Below, one piece after another: positions 47,573-60,600 of a stretch of DNA of 64,000 nt (within the stretch, counting starts at the first letter, position 1; each line of letters opens with the position of its first letter). A model generated the notes under the pieces. It did not search any database. It was not told where the DNA came from and saw nothing but the letters and a program-made list of their open reading frames with translations. The stretch comes from Trissonchulus latispiculum (lineage: Eukaryota; Nematoda; Enoplea; Enoplida; Ironidae), in NCBI GenBank assembly GCA_030248195.1, contig JASAND010028782.1, forward strand, positions 124,001 to 188,000. Direction: 5' to 3'. Both the position numbers and the translations under genes were made by a program.

Positions 47573-48129
47573 TGAATTAATGGATCTTTCCAGGATAACC
47601 CCCAGGCCCAGATTCCGCAAAACTTTACCAAATGAGCTGAAATTTGGTATGGGTATGTTTTCGACCACGCTGAGTTCAAATATCGGAAAATTTTTCGATT
47701 TCACGAAATTTGATTTTTTCGATTCGTAAGGGGGGCCAAGAAGGACCGCAAATTTTTTGTTTTCGATTTTGCTGCAAAGTTCTATTCTGAGCTTTTCGTT
47801 AGCTTAGTATAAGCTAAAGATTTAAGCTTAAGATGTAAGCTTATACTGAGCTAACGAAAAGCTGAATCGAAAAATGGATATCAGATTCGTGTTGTGCGAC
47901 CTCAAATCCCCGGAATACAGCTTTTCAGCAAAATCGAAGACAAAAACTTTTTTGGTTCCCCTTGGTCCCTCTTACAAATCGACAAAACCGAATTTCGCGA
48001 AATTGAAACATTTTGCGATCTTTCAGCTCAGCGTGGTCGAAAACATACCCATACCAAATTTCAGCTCATTTGGTCAAGTTTTGCGGAATCTGGACCTGGG
48101 GATTATGCTGAAAAGATCCGAATTAATTT
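47573..48129. mobile_element. Palindromic element, relative of 20238-20834
   Basis: The arms mirror each other around a centre near 47833 (AGATTTAAGCTTAAGATG), with shared blocks TTGGTATGGGTATGTTTTCG and GAGCTAACGAAAAGCT. The order of internal blocks is the same as in 20238-20834, but the outer 40-60 bases differ (GGATAACCCCCAGGCCCAGA). Exact termini and target duplication were not resolved. Confidence 0.78.
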
Positions 48130-48541
48130 CAGTTTTGTTATATAATGTTAAAATGATTGATCACACGTTAGGGTGTTGTAGCAAGACAAGCATATATATG
48201 CCCTTTGCCATTCAACAAAAAGGAAGCAGTTTAAATTGAAATAATCTTCTTAAGCTTTCCCATTAAGGATTGCTCTGTCATTGTGAAAGTCTTTAACTTT
48301 TGAGAGGGGGACTCCACTCCGCAGCACCACATAGAACATAACCATTCAGTAGTTTGAATAAAGTAGAGAAGTGAAAATACGGCAAAAATCAAAATTTTCC
48401 TCAATGAAGTATTCTCCCCACAAATACATCGGAATTGACCTTGGTATCAAAATTTTATGACAATAAATTGTCAAATAAAAACCCTGATGCCAAGTTTGCA
48501 AAACCGACGGTTAGGTCTTTTGATGCGAGGGCCAACATCTG

Positions 48542-49130
48542 CAATGGAACCGGGTAACCGGGTTACCGGGTCGGTTCTGATTTGCAATTGTCTTTAAAAA
48601 TTTATCTTGCACTTCACATTTTCGCGGCTTGAGGTTCGTTTAATGTGGTCTCTCGCAGAATATTGTTTAGTCACATTGGTTTGCCTTATTATATACTGTA
48701 CTGCGTAGATCTGTTTAGAACCTATTCTTTTGCATATTATTGTTACCAACAGAATAAATATTGAACATAACTGATTAAGTTTCGCAATGTAAGTAAAAAC
48801 CAAATTTTAAAAACCCCCAGCGTAAGGTTTAAGGTTTTTCCTTTCTTCTAAGTGGGACATAGTGCAAAATTTTTTGGACGGATAACTTATTGGTTCTGAC
48901 ATTTACTTCCACCTTCGTTTACTAAATGCCGCCGTCTCGTTTTAATTTTTCATAAACTTTGAACAAATGCTCCCCATAGTCATTCTTTCACCACCGTTGG
49001 TGGTGAATCAAGGAAGTAAAAAATTAGCTGTTTTTTGGCAAAATCAACATTTTTTCAAATGTTTTGGATTTGTTGGAAAGCCGGGTCACCGGGTCACGGG
49101 TAAAGTCTAAGTGACCCGGTTCCATCATTG
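48542..49130. mobile_element. hAT-like element with ACCGGGT arrays
   Basis: The left end CAATGGAACCGGGTAACCGG is mirrored by the right end GACCCGGTTCCATCATTG with an AT insertion; short ACCGGGT arrays adjoin both ends. The AT-rich centre has no ORF of note. The target duplication was not seen. Confidence 0.55.
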
Positions 49131-49134
49131 GAAA

Positions 49135-50860
49135 ACACTATTGTTGCAGCTAGGACAAATACAACGCCCTAATTATGTCTTCATTGCCCTATCCTCGCTC
49201 CGTACCATTTGTGGCTTGCATTTCCAAAAGCAAACCTAAAAGTAACAGAAACTCTTTTGAAGTTGTCTTTATTGAACTTGTTGTTGGGAGCCTGATTCTA
49301 AAATTGTAATTTTCTTTTTAACCAATGTCAGTTTAAATCTTTGGATTTCGTTAATCCTTGATTCAATATTAATGTTATTGTTGATTCGACAGTCAATTGT
49401 TGTGCAAATTTCCTAATAAATATCGTAATTAATAAATTTAATTGTTTTGCATTTGAGTTTAAAAAATTTTAAATAATCATCCACACACAGTCCACAACTC
49501 GTTCATCCTTGTCTTCCAAAGCAAATGCAGTATACTAGGAGAAGCTAGGCAGTGATTGAGTAACTCTCCTACACATCGAGGGTTCTGTTTGGTATAGTCA
49601 TTTCCTGAATTTTTTAGAGAAAAGCTAATCTGAACGACCACCGGGTATTCTTATCCCGCTGGACCTAGTCGAAACTAACAAAAATTTGTCACTAGCAATA
49701 TCAGGTCGGAAGCATTAGTCACTAAGGCAAAACTTGAGCACCCACGGAACGCGTAAAACTCTCTGTGTGACTTATGTAATGTGCTTACCTTTGACCCTTT
49801 TCTTGTAAACTAATCTAGTGCCTCAGGAAATTATTAATCTATAATAATCTATAAAGTATATCTGATGAACAGCTGCTTAATTGATTTCTAACTGTACGGA
49901 TACCCTCAGTTAGATTCTGGGTTCTGTCTTTATGTATTATTTAATAGGCTTTCATTTTCCTATCATTAATTATTAAAATGAGAGCTAACCGATATAAAGG
50001 AACAAGTGCCCAGGATCATGACAATACTTTAATAGATCATCTGATTATTTTTACTATATATTTATTTGGATTTAGATTTAGACTTGCAGCCTTTGCAACC
50101 AGTCCAGTCTAATAGATAACTCTCATTTGTCTTCCCTACTTCTCAATCCCTAACCTCACAGGTTCACTACATACTCATTATTTTCCTGGATACTTGAGGT
50201 TACTTTGTGTTTGCAAAGTTTAATGCTAGAATGTATAAATTCCTTGAAAAATCCAATGAAAATGATATTTCATGCCTCTTGCTTCCATCAAAACATGTTG
50301 AGAATACACTCAGTGAGGCTCCGCAGAAAAAGACAAATGAAAAATTGACTTGACGAATTCTATTTTTATTACTTTTCAACTGATTCTCAACGCTATCATA
50401 AATTAGTCTCGTAAATAAATTCGTTAGAGTCTCGTTCATCATTCCAATAATAGCATCATTTCTTCAAGTCTTCAACTGTAATAGAGCATAAACTTGTGCT
50501 CTGCACAACGAGTGCGCTCAAAATTATGGAGATTCTGATAGATAGATTCTGACGATACATACACGGACACGCAGTACTGGGCTTTCTGGCAGCATAGTAA
50601 ATTAGTTTCAGTCAAATTTGAGTTCGTCTACATGTAGGAAGTTACATTTTAAGAGTTAAATAATGATGCTAGGGCTAAAGATTAATACAGCAATAATCGG
50701 AAAGAGGAAAACCAAATTGTTTGCCTTTTGAAAGTTTGTTAGTATTCTTTACTAATACAAAAACAAGAAATGTCCTCTTACATAGAAAAAAATGGTCACA
50801 GCTTGCCAATTTGAATTTTATTTTTAGTTTACATTAATTCCACCTTAACATCAACTTCTA
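49135..50860. other. Noncoding interval upstream of GPCR 2
   Basis: AT-rich with no chained exons or readable repeat boundaries. It presumably contains the GPCR 2 promoter, but no TATA box could be assigned with confidence. Confidence 0.5.
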
Positions 50861-50862
50861 AA

Positions 50863-51051
50863 ATGGACACTGATTACTGGACCTGGTCAATAGCGTTTGT
50901 GTCTGCAGGTAGCATAATTTCATTAGCTGGAGTAATTGGGAATATTTTGGTGAGTTGAACCTTAACCTAAGCAAAGCTACTGTATTTGGCAGAACTGCGT
51001 GCATAAACTTCTGAAAATAGTTAGATATTAAAAATAATAATAATAATTATG

Positions 51052-51115
<64 letters not shown>

Positions 51116-53035
51116 ACCAAGTTCTTTTGAATATTTTGAACGATTTCCAAAAACATATTGTTTCCCTTCAATTGTGCTTGAATCAATTGAATTTTCCCTT
51201 CAATTGTCCTTAGCTTGTAATGGTAATATTGTGGTTAAATGATTCATCAACAGGTATATATATTTTTGTTTTTGGAGTCAGTGCAGTAAAATGAATGATT
51301 GATTATTGGCTTTGACTACTGTTGTTTTCGTTTTCAGACAATTTGCACATTGCTGCTCTGGAAAGACAACCGGGTGCCACAAAATGCTTTTCACGTGAGC
51401 CTAGCGTTTGCTGATCTCACGGTTGCCGGTATAATTTCGCCTTCAGAATATATGGGTTAGTAAGTTAATTTTATTTAGAAGACATGCTTGACATCAAATA
51501 CAAGTGCTAATATATATGAACGAGTACAGTAGCTCACCCGAAAACAATGGCAACTATTCTGCGTCAGTATTTCCCTTCCCCTCAAACATGTATATATATG
51601 TTCTAAGCTGATCTAATTCTGCCAAAATGTGATGACTGGGATGTGGTGGCTGTCATAGTAGCAGTAATAAATAGTAAATAGGTATATAAACCTTTCATAT
51701 CTACGTAAATTTATCTCCCTTGTCAAAAGACATCAGCGGACATTTCGTTCATTTCCCCGGTGGAGACCGACTGGGATGAGGTGGCTGTAAAAGTGTGCTT
51801 GTAGGTGTAGCAACGTTTCACCGTTTGTTGCTGAAATCCTGCTTGTTATTGTTTGTTCCAGGTGTTATATTTGGAGAAAAGTTTTTCAATGATCGCTACA
51901 TTCTATGTGCTGTATTGAGCACAATCTGTGCTCCTGGTTGCATGGCATCGATGCTAAGTATGGCATGGATAGCAGCTTGCAGGTCAGTTTCAGTCGGTCA
52001 TTTAGATGACTTTCACAAATTAGAAATTCTATATAATTTTGAAAGGCTTTGTTTAATATGGGACTTTTTGCAGCTCTGTCTGCGTTTATAGCTCAAGCGT
52101 TGTCTCCACAGTAACGGTACGTTCCTGGTTTTTATGCAGGATTTGGGCATTGCAGGCTCGCTAATGCGGAGACCTGAAAAATTGAAATACAGGTGCGATA
52201 TTAATAACAAGGAATGAGGATTCAGTTCAGAAAAATTCAAAGTTAATAATTGTGACTGAATATTGTTGACATAATTGCCTGCAGTTCTTTATTACAGCTT
52301 TCAACTAAAATAATAAATTTTTATAGATACTTCTATATTTGTGAGCACAACAAATTCTCAAAATATTTTTCCTGGAAGCTTATTGCTTGTTACTTGGTGA
52401 TAACCTATTGCATCTGTTTACTGGTACAACTTCCAAACCATATCGGATGGGGTGAGATTAAATTCAATCGCGGATTCAGAATGTGTACTATTGACATGAC
52501 AAACCATTCGTATAGTGTATTTTATGGATCCTGTATTTTGGTAGCCATAGGAATAGCCTTCATTTTTTATTACCGAATTTATAAAACGATTCGAAAAAGC
52601 TCAGCTTCTCAAGCATTGATTGTCGGCAGAAAACTGACCGAATCTGACAGAAGAGTTCGAGATGAATGGCGAATAATTAAAACTTCTTTTAAGGTTTTTG
52701 TTTCGCACCAGGTAGCGTGGACACCACTGTTTGCATTGTGCGTAATCGGCATAAATGATGCACGAAACGTTCCAATTCCTGTGTTTTTCTTTGCAGTGAC
52801 CTTAGCACATGGAAACAGCACTGTAAATTTCTTCTTGTTTTTCATTGATAATGAAAAGTTCAGAAAACAGTTTCTGAAAACAGTACGTCGGCTGTTATGT
52901 TGTAAAACACCTGTTTCGCCACAAAAACCTCACCACACTTTAACGAGAGTAAATACGTTGACGGAGAAATTTCAACTGCACACCTTGCCGTCAAGTGCAG
53001 CTGGTGACCGAAAAGTTGGGAACGTCATGTCCTGA
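50863..53035 (+). CDS. Rhodopsin-family GPCR 2, paralogue of GPCR 1
   Basis: Exons 50863-50949, 51338-51455, 51862-51982 and 52327-53035 give 344 residues, with exon lengths (87, 118, 121, 709) and phases identical to GPCR 1. The N-terminus MDTDYWTW is as short as in gene 1. Landmarks are GVIGNIL (TM1), SLAFADLTVAG (TM2), CAVLSTICAPG (TM3 start), ACRY in place of DRY, GWGEIKFNRGFRMC (loop 2), AWTP (TM6) and NSTVNFFLFFIDNEKFRKQF (TM7 to helix 8). The intracellular loop 3 segment LTESDRRVRDEWRIIKTSF is almost unchanged between the paralogues. The tail differs and includes a CC pair (LLCCKT) that could be palmitoylated (inference). Introns are shorter than in gene 1 and intron 1 has an (AAT)n tract. 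The two genes arose by duplication about 20 kb apart; both reading frames are intact. Confidence 0.9.
51032..51114. repeat. (AAT)n microsatellite in GPCR 2 intron 1
   Basis: About 27 AAT units with one interruption (AATTATGAT) near the left edge. Confidence 0.95.
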
Positions 53036-53191
53036 TTCCATGTATCTTGATCATTCGTGAACTTACATTCAATTTGTTACGTTTGTATTTAGTAATACTG
53101 TTTGAGAAATTGAAGCAACTAAATGTGATTCTTGTATTTCCTTTCTATTGGATTATACCAAATAGAACTAACCACGTCATTGTACTTTATA

Positions 53192-53210
53192 AATAAATAA
53201 TTGAAATAAA
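53192..53210 (+). terminator. Candidate polyadenylation signals of GPCR 2
   Basis: Two AATAAA hexamers at 53192-53197 and 53205-53210, about 160 bases after the stop codon. Confidence 0.55.
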
Positions 53211-53984
53211 ATTTGAAACGCCGAAGGCCTTCCAGCGGAATTTGACCTAGCATCCTCCCGTTTACGAATTTTCTGCTAACCAATGGAGGCCGCAATCGCA
53301 AGATAACTGGGATTCTAGCCAACCGAGTAATTGAGTATCCCTGGACAAACATACATAATATCAAGGGAGCCAAAATAAAGCTTTTAATTACCTATTTTAC
53401 TCTGCTTATTTGTAGTCAGTGAGCAGTTTGCGTATTTTTTACACCTTCAAGAGTTAGACGAAACTGCATATAATTTGAATATGTGAGGAAATGGGAAAGC
53501 AAAGAAACTGAAAGCTCAAAACAAACTGAAGCTATTTTTCACAATATATGACAGCTGTAGGAAGCTAAATGTTTTGTGGGTTTGATTAGTGACCAGAGTT
53601 TGATCAGCTGTCTGTATCACTTCGCACAGTAAATAAAATACTCCAAAATTGATTCAGTAAATTAAGCCCAAGTATATCAAAAAAAGTAAACCAAAGACTG
53701 ACCAAACAATCTTGGAATCGAACCTTGAGCGGCTGCCCTGCCCTGAGCTCACATTTGAAGTTAGCTTTTATTTTGCTATTATCATTATTATCCATTAAAA
53801 TCTAGTATTATCTATTAAAAAGTATATATTTTAAGAAACCTTTTCAGGAGGAAAACATAACTTTCGGCCATATCCGGTTGCCGGATACAAATTAAAAATC
53901 GATTCGTTTCTGGCAGATCAGTGCTAAACAGCTCTTACTCTAGTGTGTTAGTCCTTGGCCCAAAGCATTTCCAAAAACCGGGCC

Positions 53985-54475
53985 GTACCCTGTTTACGTC
54001 CGGTAATCCTTGTCTAGGTTCCAAAAGCTGTACAGTAAGAAGGGCTAGTTATACAGTTCGCTGATTAAATTTTGGATTCCATAGGTCCAAATAAGTAGGT
54101 GCACGATATTTGAACCAAAATTGCATGATCTGGTCGTGGATTTCGGATCCGGTCCGAAATAAACAGCAAAATGGTTTTGGCGGGCTGGAGCCGACAAACC
54201 TAAGAAATGATCGTATTTGGCAAAAATAATTGCTTGGAAGGCTACTTACATTTTGCCAGTGGGAAAGCAATAAAATATCCGATTTATTTGCATTTCCTGC
54301 TTATTTCGGACCAGTCTGACCACAGATCACGCAATTTTGGGTCGAAGCGGACAGCATTTTGCATAACTGCTTATTTGGACCCGATGAATTTAAAAATCTA
54401 ATCAGCGAACCTGTACAGCTAGCCAATTTTGTTGTCTGTCCAGTTTTTAGAACCTAGACATCCGGTTATCGACGA
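53985..54475. mobile_element. Diverged palindromic element
   Basis: TCCGGTAATCCTTGTCTAGG at the left is mirrored by CCTAGACATCCGGTTATCGA at the right. Inner blocks CTGTACAG, TTCGCTGATTAAATTT / TAATCAGCGAACC and ATTTCGGATCCGGTCC / GGACCAGTC are also mirrored. No ORF of note. The arms have accumulated many changes, so the element is old. Confidence 0.6.
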
Positions 54476-54479
54476 CCCG

Positions 54480-56925
54480 AGTTTTTTTTAAATATTTTGG
54501 ATCATGGAATAACACACCAGAGTTGTAGTTGTTGGAGTTGTTCAGCCTTAATCTCCCGGAAATAAATAGATTTTTTGGAATTAGTATCTGGCAACAAGAT
54601 TATACCCGCGCTTCTGAGTTCAGTGGATTTTTCTCCACCGCAGAGCTTTTAAAAATATATACTCCACATATGCTACTTCAAAGAATGAATTTGGGCAAAC
54701 GCACAAAATACCTTTCCAAGATTTTTGGTAATACCTTAGCCTAATTACTGCATTAATAGATTACACTACTAATGACCAATGGCCGATTATTAATGATCAA
54801 TTTGTTTGTACTAAACGCTGCATTTGCTGATACAACGAAAGCTACCAATCGTGTTACATTAGCCAGCCAGACGCAATGCTGCAATGCAATGCAATGCAAT
54901 TAAAAACTAATGCTGAAGAAGCCATACTTATCAAACTGTAGAGGTCTGCATGATTTTGAATTCGGAGTCATTATTTGGATACACGTTAACGGTTCTAAGA
55001 GTTAAGGCCCGATAACGGATGTGGCTATAGAAATTTCTGGAACGCAGATTTTCCGTAAGAAGTGAGATTGCTGGCGCAGAATTTAGAGGGAGTAAATTGC
55101 AGTGGAAACCTTTATTTTAAGATTTATTCCTAATGTGTAACTGTAATTGTGTAACTAATGTATGACTATGTATGAATGTAAACTTGTTATCCGTTACCCA
55201 CATTTTCATTGTTAAGTGAAGGTGTTTCTGCTTATACATTCAAGCGGGAAGGGCTGCTGAATTTGTATTTTAATAATATAATCAAACGACGCTAATAGTA
55301 AGTCAGATCCAGCTGAATGAAATACATAATAACTTCTCTGTGCATAGAGGAATGAAAAACGATAAATAATGAAAATAAATGGGTAGGTCGCTCATTTGCA
55401 GAACGCAGAAACAAATATGCATAAATTTACAACAAATGACAAAAACGGAAATAAGCTGTTCGGAATACCTGAAATTAAAATAAGTACGAATAAATAAGCA
55501 TACAAACTAAATAAATTTAATTTAATAACTTGGCTAAAATTTGATGGAATTGACCTAGCTAACGTTGGTTTTTCTTATCTAGTTTTGTTGTACCTAACTT
55601 TGCACAGAGTGTAAAGTTCTGCATTTACTTTTGTTACTTTTGTTTTGCTGTGTAGCAGAGTTGCCCAGTTTTGCTATGACTTACGAAATTTAATTAGTTG
55701 CAATAAAACCTTAGTATAAGCCAGTCGGTTTCAGTTTAGAGATTTGCAACAGAATAAGAAAGAAAAAATAATTTGTATTTGCCAATTTCAATAGTTAGCA
55801 CCTGCCAGTCAATTTAAAGTTCTGAGGACTAACTCCAACAGTCACACGTTTCGTTCGACTTGTGTCCAGCTTCTGTTGTTCTACTTGTAACACCGTTTGA
55901 TTTCTTGTAAGTTTCAAACGTATGACACAAATATGACTGTAGGCTAGATGGCAAATGCAAAAACTATTAAAATATAAATATCAATTTAAATTCATATTTA
56001 ATGAAGGTAACGCAGATTTCAATAATCCTTTGGCACGTAGCCGTCGTCACCTGACCTGACTAAAGGTGCTGCAGCTCCCACTTGATTTTGTTTCAATTTT
56101 TAAGATGATTGTTTATTATGATGATGATATATTGATATATTGTTTATCATTACAATAATAATATATGCTTGCTGATAAAATATATATTATGGCACAAAAG
56201 AAGTAAACGCGAAAATAACCGGTCATTAAGAGAAAGATTACTTCAAGCTTATTTTCTCTTCTTTCATACTGAATATTACAGCGTAGGCTTCTTCAGTTTT
56301 CACAAGGATAAAAGGGCTCAATTTTCAATAGCATACTTTTCAAGCCCTAGTTCCTTGTTTTCCGCTTCTTCCAACAGCATTTCTTTCAGTCTCCGCTTTG
56401 AAATAAAATACCTTCGGGATTGAAGTGAAATTACAGTTATTAGTCTGTGTTTGTTCTTTTTGCTCACGCATATATTTTCCTCTTCTTTTTATTCGTTTCT
56501 TTTCTGTTCACATTCTTTGTTGATGCGTTCACAATTTAATGTTTGTGTAATGTTATTGTAGTTTTAACACCACTACTGCATTGTCCAATAGTGGGATGAG
56601 AGAAAAACAAAAAGTGGCGAAATAAGAGGGTGAAGTAAAAGATCAGGGTCTCGGCGGGGATGACAAAAGTAAAACCCATTGACTCAAAATTTGGTCTTAG
56701 GTTTGGGAAGATACAGAAGTTTTCGTAGACGATTGCCAGCGTGTATTCAGCAAGAGTAGTGCAGCAAACGTTTTGAAATTACAGCAAAAGTTTTCCAGGC
56801 CGACCCTGACCTCACCCAGTTTTCGAATTGGGCCTCTGCCCGGGCTCAGCCCTGCTCGACGGCACAACTCAAAATTATAGTCACAGTATTCGCGCGCTTA
56901 AGAGAACACCCACTTAAGAGAGCAT
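54480..56925. other. Noncoding interval
   Basis: AT-rich sequence with no chained exon and no readable element boundary. Near 56890-56930 there are tandem ACTTAAGAGA / AGCATGTTCAC words that serve as the target of the next element. Confidence 0.5.
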
Positions 56926-56931
56926 GTTCAC

Positions 56932-57546
56932 TTAACCCTTTTTTATGCCCGCGGCGGCCATTTGGCACAAGTGCTGATTTTTGGCATCTTATTTTTGGGA
57001 CAGGGTCCAGTTGCCGGTTGGCAGTCTCGGTATTTGCTCCTTGTTTCTTCAACACGTCCACCCTATTTTGGGAGAATATTTCGGGACATGCTTGAAAAAA
57101 CTAGTTTCTATAGAATTCCGCCGGCTATGAAAATTTTGACGATTTCAAGCCCTGTTCGAGCGCTGCATTCAAGCATATCCGGAGCCGGCTATAGTTCGTC
57201 AGCGGAAAAGTCGTCTGACGAGGTGATGCGGGAGGTGATGTGCATTAAAATAACGTATAGTTTACTCCATCATAGAATCAACACTTGCACCTAGAAATCA
57301 ATTTATTGCTTTTCTGCAATGAAAGTTTAGCAAAATTCGTACTTTTCCCGACTTTGGCGGCTTCTAGCTTTTTGTAGGTACATTGGAGACAAAAAAGTTG
57401 CATTCAAAAATGTAGAGAATTTAATTCTCAATCGATTCGTGGCAGTCCCATCTCTCTAGGTGCTCTCAGTAAATCATGGCATCCAATAACGTAATTGGTC
57501 ATTTCGAGTTGATTTCCCCGAGAAGTCTTGGGCAGAAAAGGTTTAA
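56932..57546. mobile_element. TTAA-flanked element, 615 bp
   Basis: TTAACCCTTTTTTATGCCC at the left and GGGCAGAAAAGGTTTAA at the right are mirrored and carry TTAA on each side (56932-56935, 57543-57546). Closing the flanks gives AGCATGTTCACTTAAGTGAG, which continues a tandem AGCATGTTC..CTTAAG repeat that is also seen outside, so the pre-insertion site can be read. Open frames inside have no known domain. Confidence 0.78.
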
Positions 57547-58500
57547 GTGAGCATGTTCCCTTAAGTGAAATCAGAAAAATATACTGAAGCATAAATTGAA
57601 AAACTGCCTTTGAAAGTTGAAATTCTAGCTTTTCACGACAAAATATACCGAATATACCACAAAACGTGACAATAGAAATTAATTATGATATAAAAATCAA
57701 AGTACGACTGCCTCTAAGTGGTACTGGACATTAACCCAAGCGAACATGTTCTCTTAAGGGGGGGGCGACTAAAATGGAGGTGCCTCAAATTTCTTGGATC
57801 GGTTTCGTTTTTTGCATGAATATACACCATGTGCGTGGTCAAAAAATACTTGGTAGTTGGTTCTTGGCTGGCTCTCAGTAGCTCGCCAGGCACCCGACAA
57901 CTAGCCCGAACCCCCCGCTTTTCGTGACATCCATTATAAATACTAAAAATTTCTCTGCTGTTTGATTCAATGAAAACATCTACGCTTTGGCACCCTGAAA
58001 GAAGACATATTGGATAATATATACATAGCATTGGCTTTGCTGTAACCCTAACGGTTAGAGAGCAATACTATCCTAAACTTGAAGAATCGCCCAAAATTTG
58101 GAAAATTTTGGCCGCCGAATCAAAAAATTCAAATCTGGTAGGATTCCGGAAGCTGAAATTTGGTGTGAACATACACTCCATAGGTCTACAGAGTTATGCC
58201 AAATATGAAGGAATTCTGTTCAGGCATTATAGTTTTATTTCACTTGAAACATGAAAAAATGCCAATTCTGGTCAACTTCAAACAGCACTTCAAGGTGTTC
58301 TAGCTTGACAACTCTGACAGATTTGGCTCAAATTGTACTGATTTGTAGCCTTACTGACCCTACCACAAGAACATAAATTTCAACATGCTTCCGTCATAAA
58401 CAGATGCATGGGTGATACTTTGATTACTCCGTTGAATGCAAACTCAACTGCCTGACCAGCACATTATTGTAGCGCTTGTACAGCCTCCCAAACGAAAAGA

Positions 58501-58617
58501 AAATAACCGTATACAGTTGGTAGGCAACGAAATACATGTGAACAAATGATTTTACCCGGTACAAACGTTTTCTCAACGTAATCAAGACATTTATGATAAG
58601 GCAAAGTGAAGGTCAAA
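58501..58617 (+). repeat. Direct repeat, left copy (retroelement terminal repeat?)
   Basis: About 115 bp matching 60601-60713 with a few changes; both contain CAACGAAATACATGT, TTTTACCCGGTACAA and GACATTTATGATAAGGCAAA. Same orientation as the right copy and flanking the RT remnant, so it may be the terminal direct repeat of a Penelope-like element. Confidence 0.7.
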
Positions 58618-59423
58618 GAAGGGAGAAGATGGATATTTAGAGCGTGGTTAAGTGGCAGGAATTAAGGGGTTATATAAACCAAATAAATATATTTATATAT
58701 GTGCTTTCGTATATTCATCACTCGCGGTTGCGGATGCATTATCATTTCCAGAATCGGCAACAAACTGGCTTATTGGAGCACATGGACTGATACTGTAAAT
58801 ATTAAACAAAGGTGCACAATACATATAAAACACAACGAGATGGGATTGTGGGTTACAATTTGTCATAAGTGGTGTGGTAGTAATAAGTATACGAATTAGA
58901 CGTAATTTGTGTTGTTATATGATATGAATCAGAGTCTTTCGGCCCTAATCCCTTAGACTCTGACGGATGCAAGACCTAAGAATGCAAATTGGTAAGATAT
59001 AATAAACACACTTAGGGGTCACGAACTGAATTGGAAACACATGCGCCAGAGCGCGTAGGACCGGAATGAGTCATCGTCAGAGGGATTCAGCAGATAAAAG
59101 TTGCAATTATGTTATAGAAGTCTTCTGTCTTTTGATTAGAAGGCGAAATCTACTGGTTGGGCCAGCCTCTATAAGACCTCATTCATTCCGATCACATCTT
59201 TAACTATTATTGTGTCTGAAGTTAGGGTCTGTCAGTGCTGACAGAGAATTTAGGTTGACAGATTAGAGAATACTATGTATTGCCGGCTGTGCCAGGATTC
59301 CATATGCCGGCAACGCCGGGGTTACACGGTGGCATAGTCATAGTCAGATTACATAAAAAGGCCGGCAATGCCGGGATTCCGATTAGGTGGATCAATTTGG
59401 TTTTAGGTTCGAATGTACATTTA

Positions 59424-60353
59424 TCAGTTGTTTAACGTAGTTCCGTTTTTGATTGTTTTTATTTGGTTTAATTTGTATTTTCCACTGATATTTGTATCAC
59501 TGTATATTGTGTTATATAGTCCATCTTTTATAAACCTATTGGAATATCCTCTTATATGTAACATACTAGTAGCAGCCTGGGTGCATTGCATAAAGTCTTT
59601 TTCGCTGTCACATATACAAGAGTATCTTATTATTTGGTTTTTGATTGTATTCATTATAATGGTGTTAGAGATGTTGGAGGTAGCGGAGGAAAATTTATAT
59701 GTAGTGAAAGTGAAATCATCCCGTTTATCACATAATTTTGATACGAATTTACCGTTGGAAATTTTTATATTAAGATCTAGAACATGGGCTTCTTGATTGG
59801 AGGAGTTAATTTTATTTAGTGCTAATTCCGGTGGGTACGTACATTTAGATATTATGTTGAATATATCATTATCGTTGGTTAGAGTTATATCATCAATTAA
59901 TCGAAATGGATGTTTTAGATTTAATAGCGTAGATTAGCAATGGAGGGGACAGCATTGCTACCCATAGGTAGTGTTTGAGGCCGGCCGGCCTAAGCCGGCC
60001 GGCGGCCGGCTTGTTTCTGTATAATATAGTTGTATTCCAGAAATTTACAAAATAGAGAAACTAACCGTAAAATGGACTCCAAATCTAGTTATCTAGTTAT
60101 CTAGCTAATTTTCTATGCTATGCTGTGCTATTTTCTAAGATAACATTCGAAAATAAATATCTTACAAGTTATAATACTGTACTGCAAATTGCTTTAGGCC
60201 GGTAGCCGGCCGGCCGGCCGGCCGATGGGCTCGGCCGGGCCGGCCGGTGAAACCCCGGCCGGCCTCAAACTCTACCCATAGGTATCCCAATTATCTGTTT
60301 AAACATTTTATTACCACAGGTAAAGTATAGGTTGTCTAGAATGAATTTAATGT
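59424..60353 (-). pseudogene. Penelope-like reverse transcriptase fragment, interrupted
   Basis: Reading the minus strand, 60353-60275 gives FILDNLYFTCGNKMFKQIIG followed by IPMGS, a finger/palm block typical of Penelope-like RTs. After a hAT-type insertion (59969-60274), a frame open from 59933 to 59424 carries HPFRLIDDITL (catalytic IDD at 59889-59903), YPPELALN, LDLNIKISNGKFVSKLCDKR, DDFTFTTYKFSS and QIIRYSCIC. The frame is broken near 59934 by a stop and shift, and the N-terminal part and any GIY-YIG endonuclease were not found. It is therefore a dead remnant. Assignment to Penelope-like elements is from motif memory; a DIRS-related RT is the alternative. It lies inside the foldback 57754-61404. 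Confidence 0.65.
59969..60274. mobile_element. Miniature hAT-type element with GGCCGG arrays
   Basis: 306 bp with ends TAGTGTTTGAGGCCGG and CCGGCCTCAAACTCTA and a perfect 8-bp target duplication CCCATAGG (59961-59968, 60275-60282). GGCCGG arrays adjoin both ends and the centre is AT-rich. Removing it restores the RT block IPMGS across the junction. Confidence 0.93.
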
Positions 60354-60600
60354 GTTTGCATAATAGTTCAGAAGTTCATAATAGTTCGTGTAAGTGATCA
60401 TATATGGTATTATGGTGCAAGTTTGCATAAAGTAGTAGTGCTAGTAGGTTGGCTAATGTTTTTAAGGTGATTTGTTTCTGATTTTTATAATACATTGCAT
60501 GTTTTTCAGTTCTATTTTGGTGGAATTTATAACAGAATCCGCCCATTTATTTCATGCAAATCTGTCTATAACATAACCGTATAAAATAAACATACATACA

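Noticed and set aside
56962..57294. 110-codon plus-strand open frame
   Set aside because: Lies inside the TTAA element 56932-57546; no transposase or other domain is visible and the opposite strand is similarly open.
59413..59796. 127-codon hydrophobic plus-strand open frame
   Set aside because: It is the antisense shadow of the reverse-transcriptase frame on the minus strand, which has recognisable catalytic motifs.
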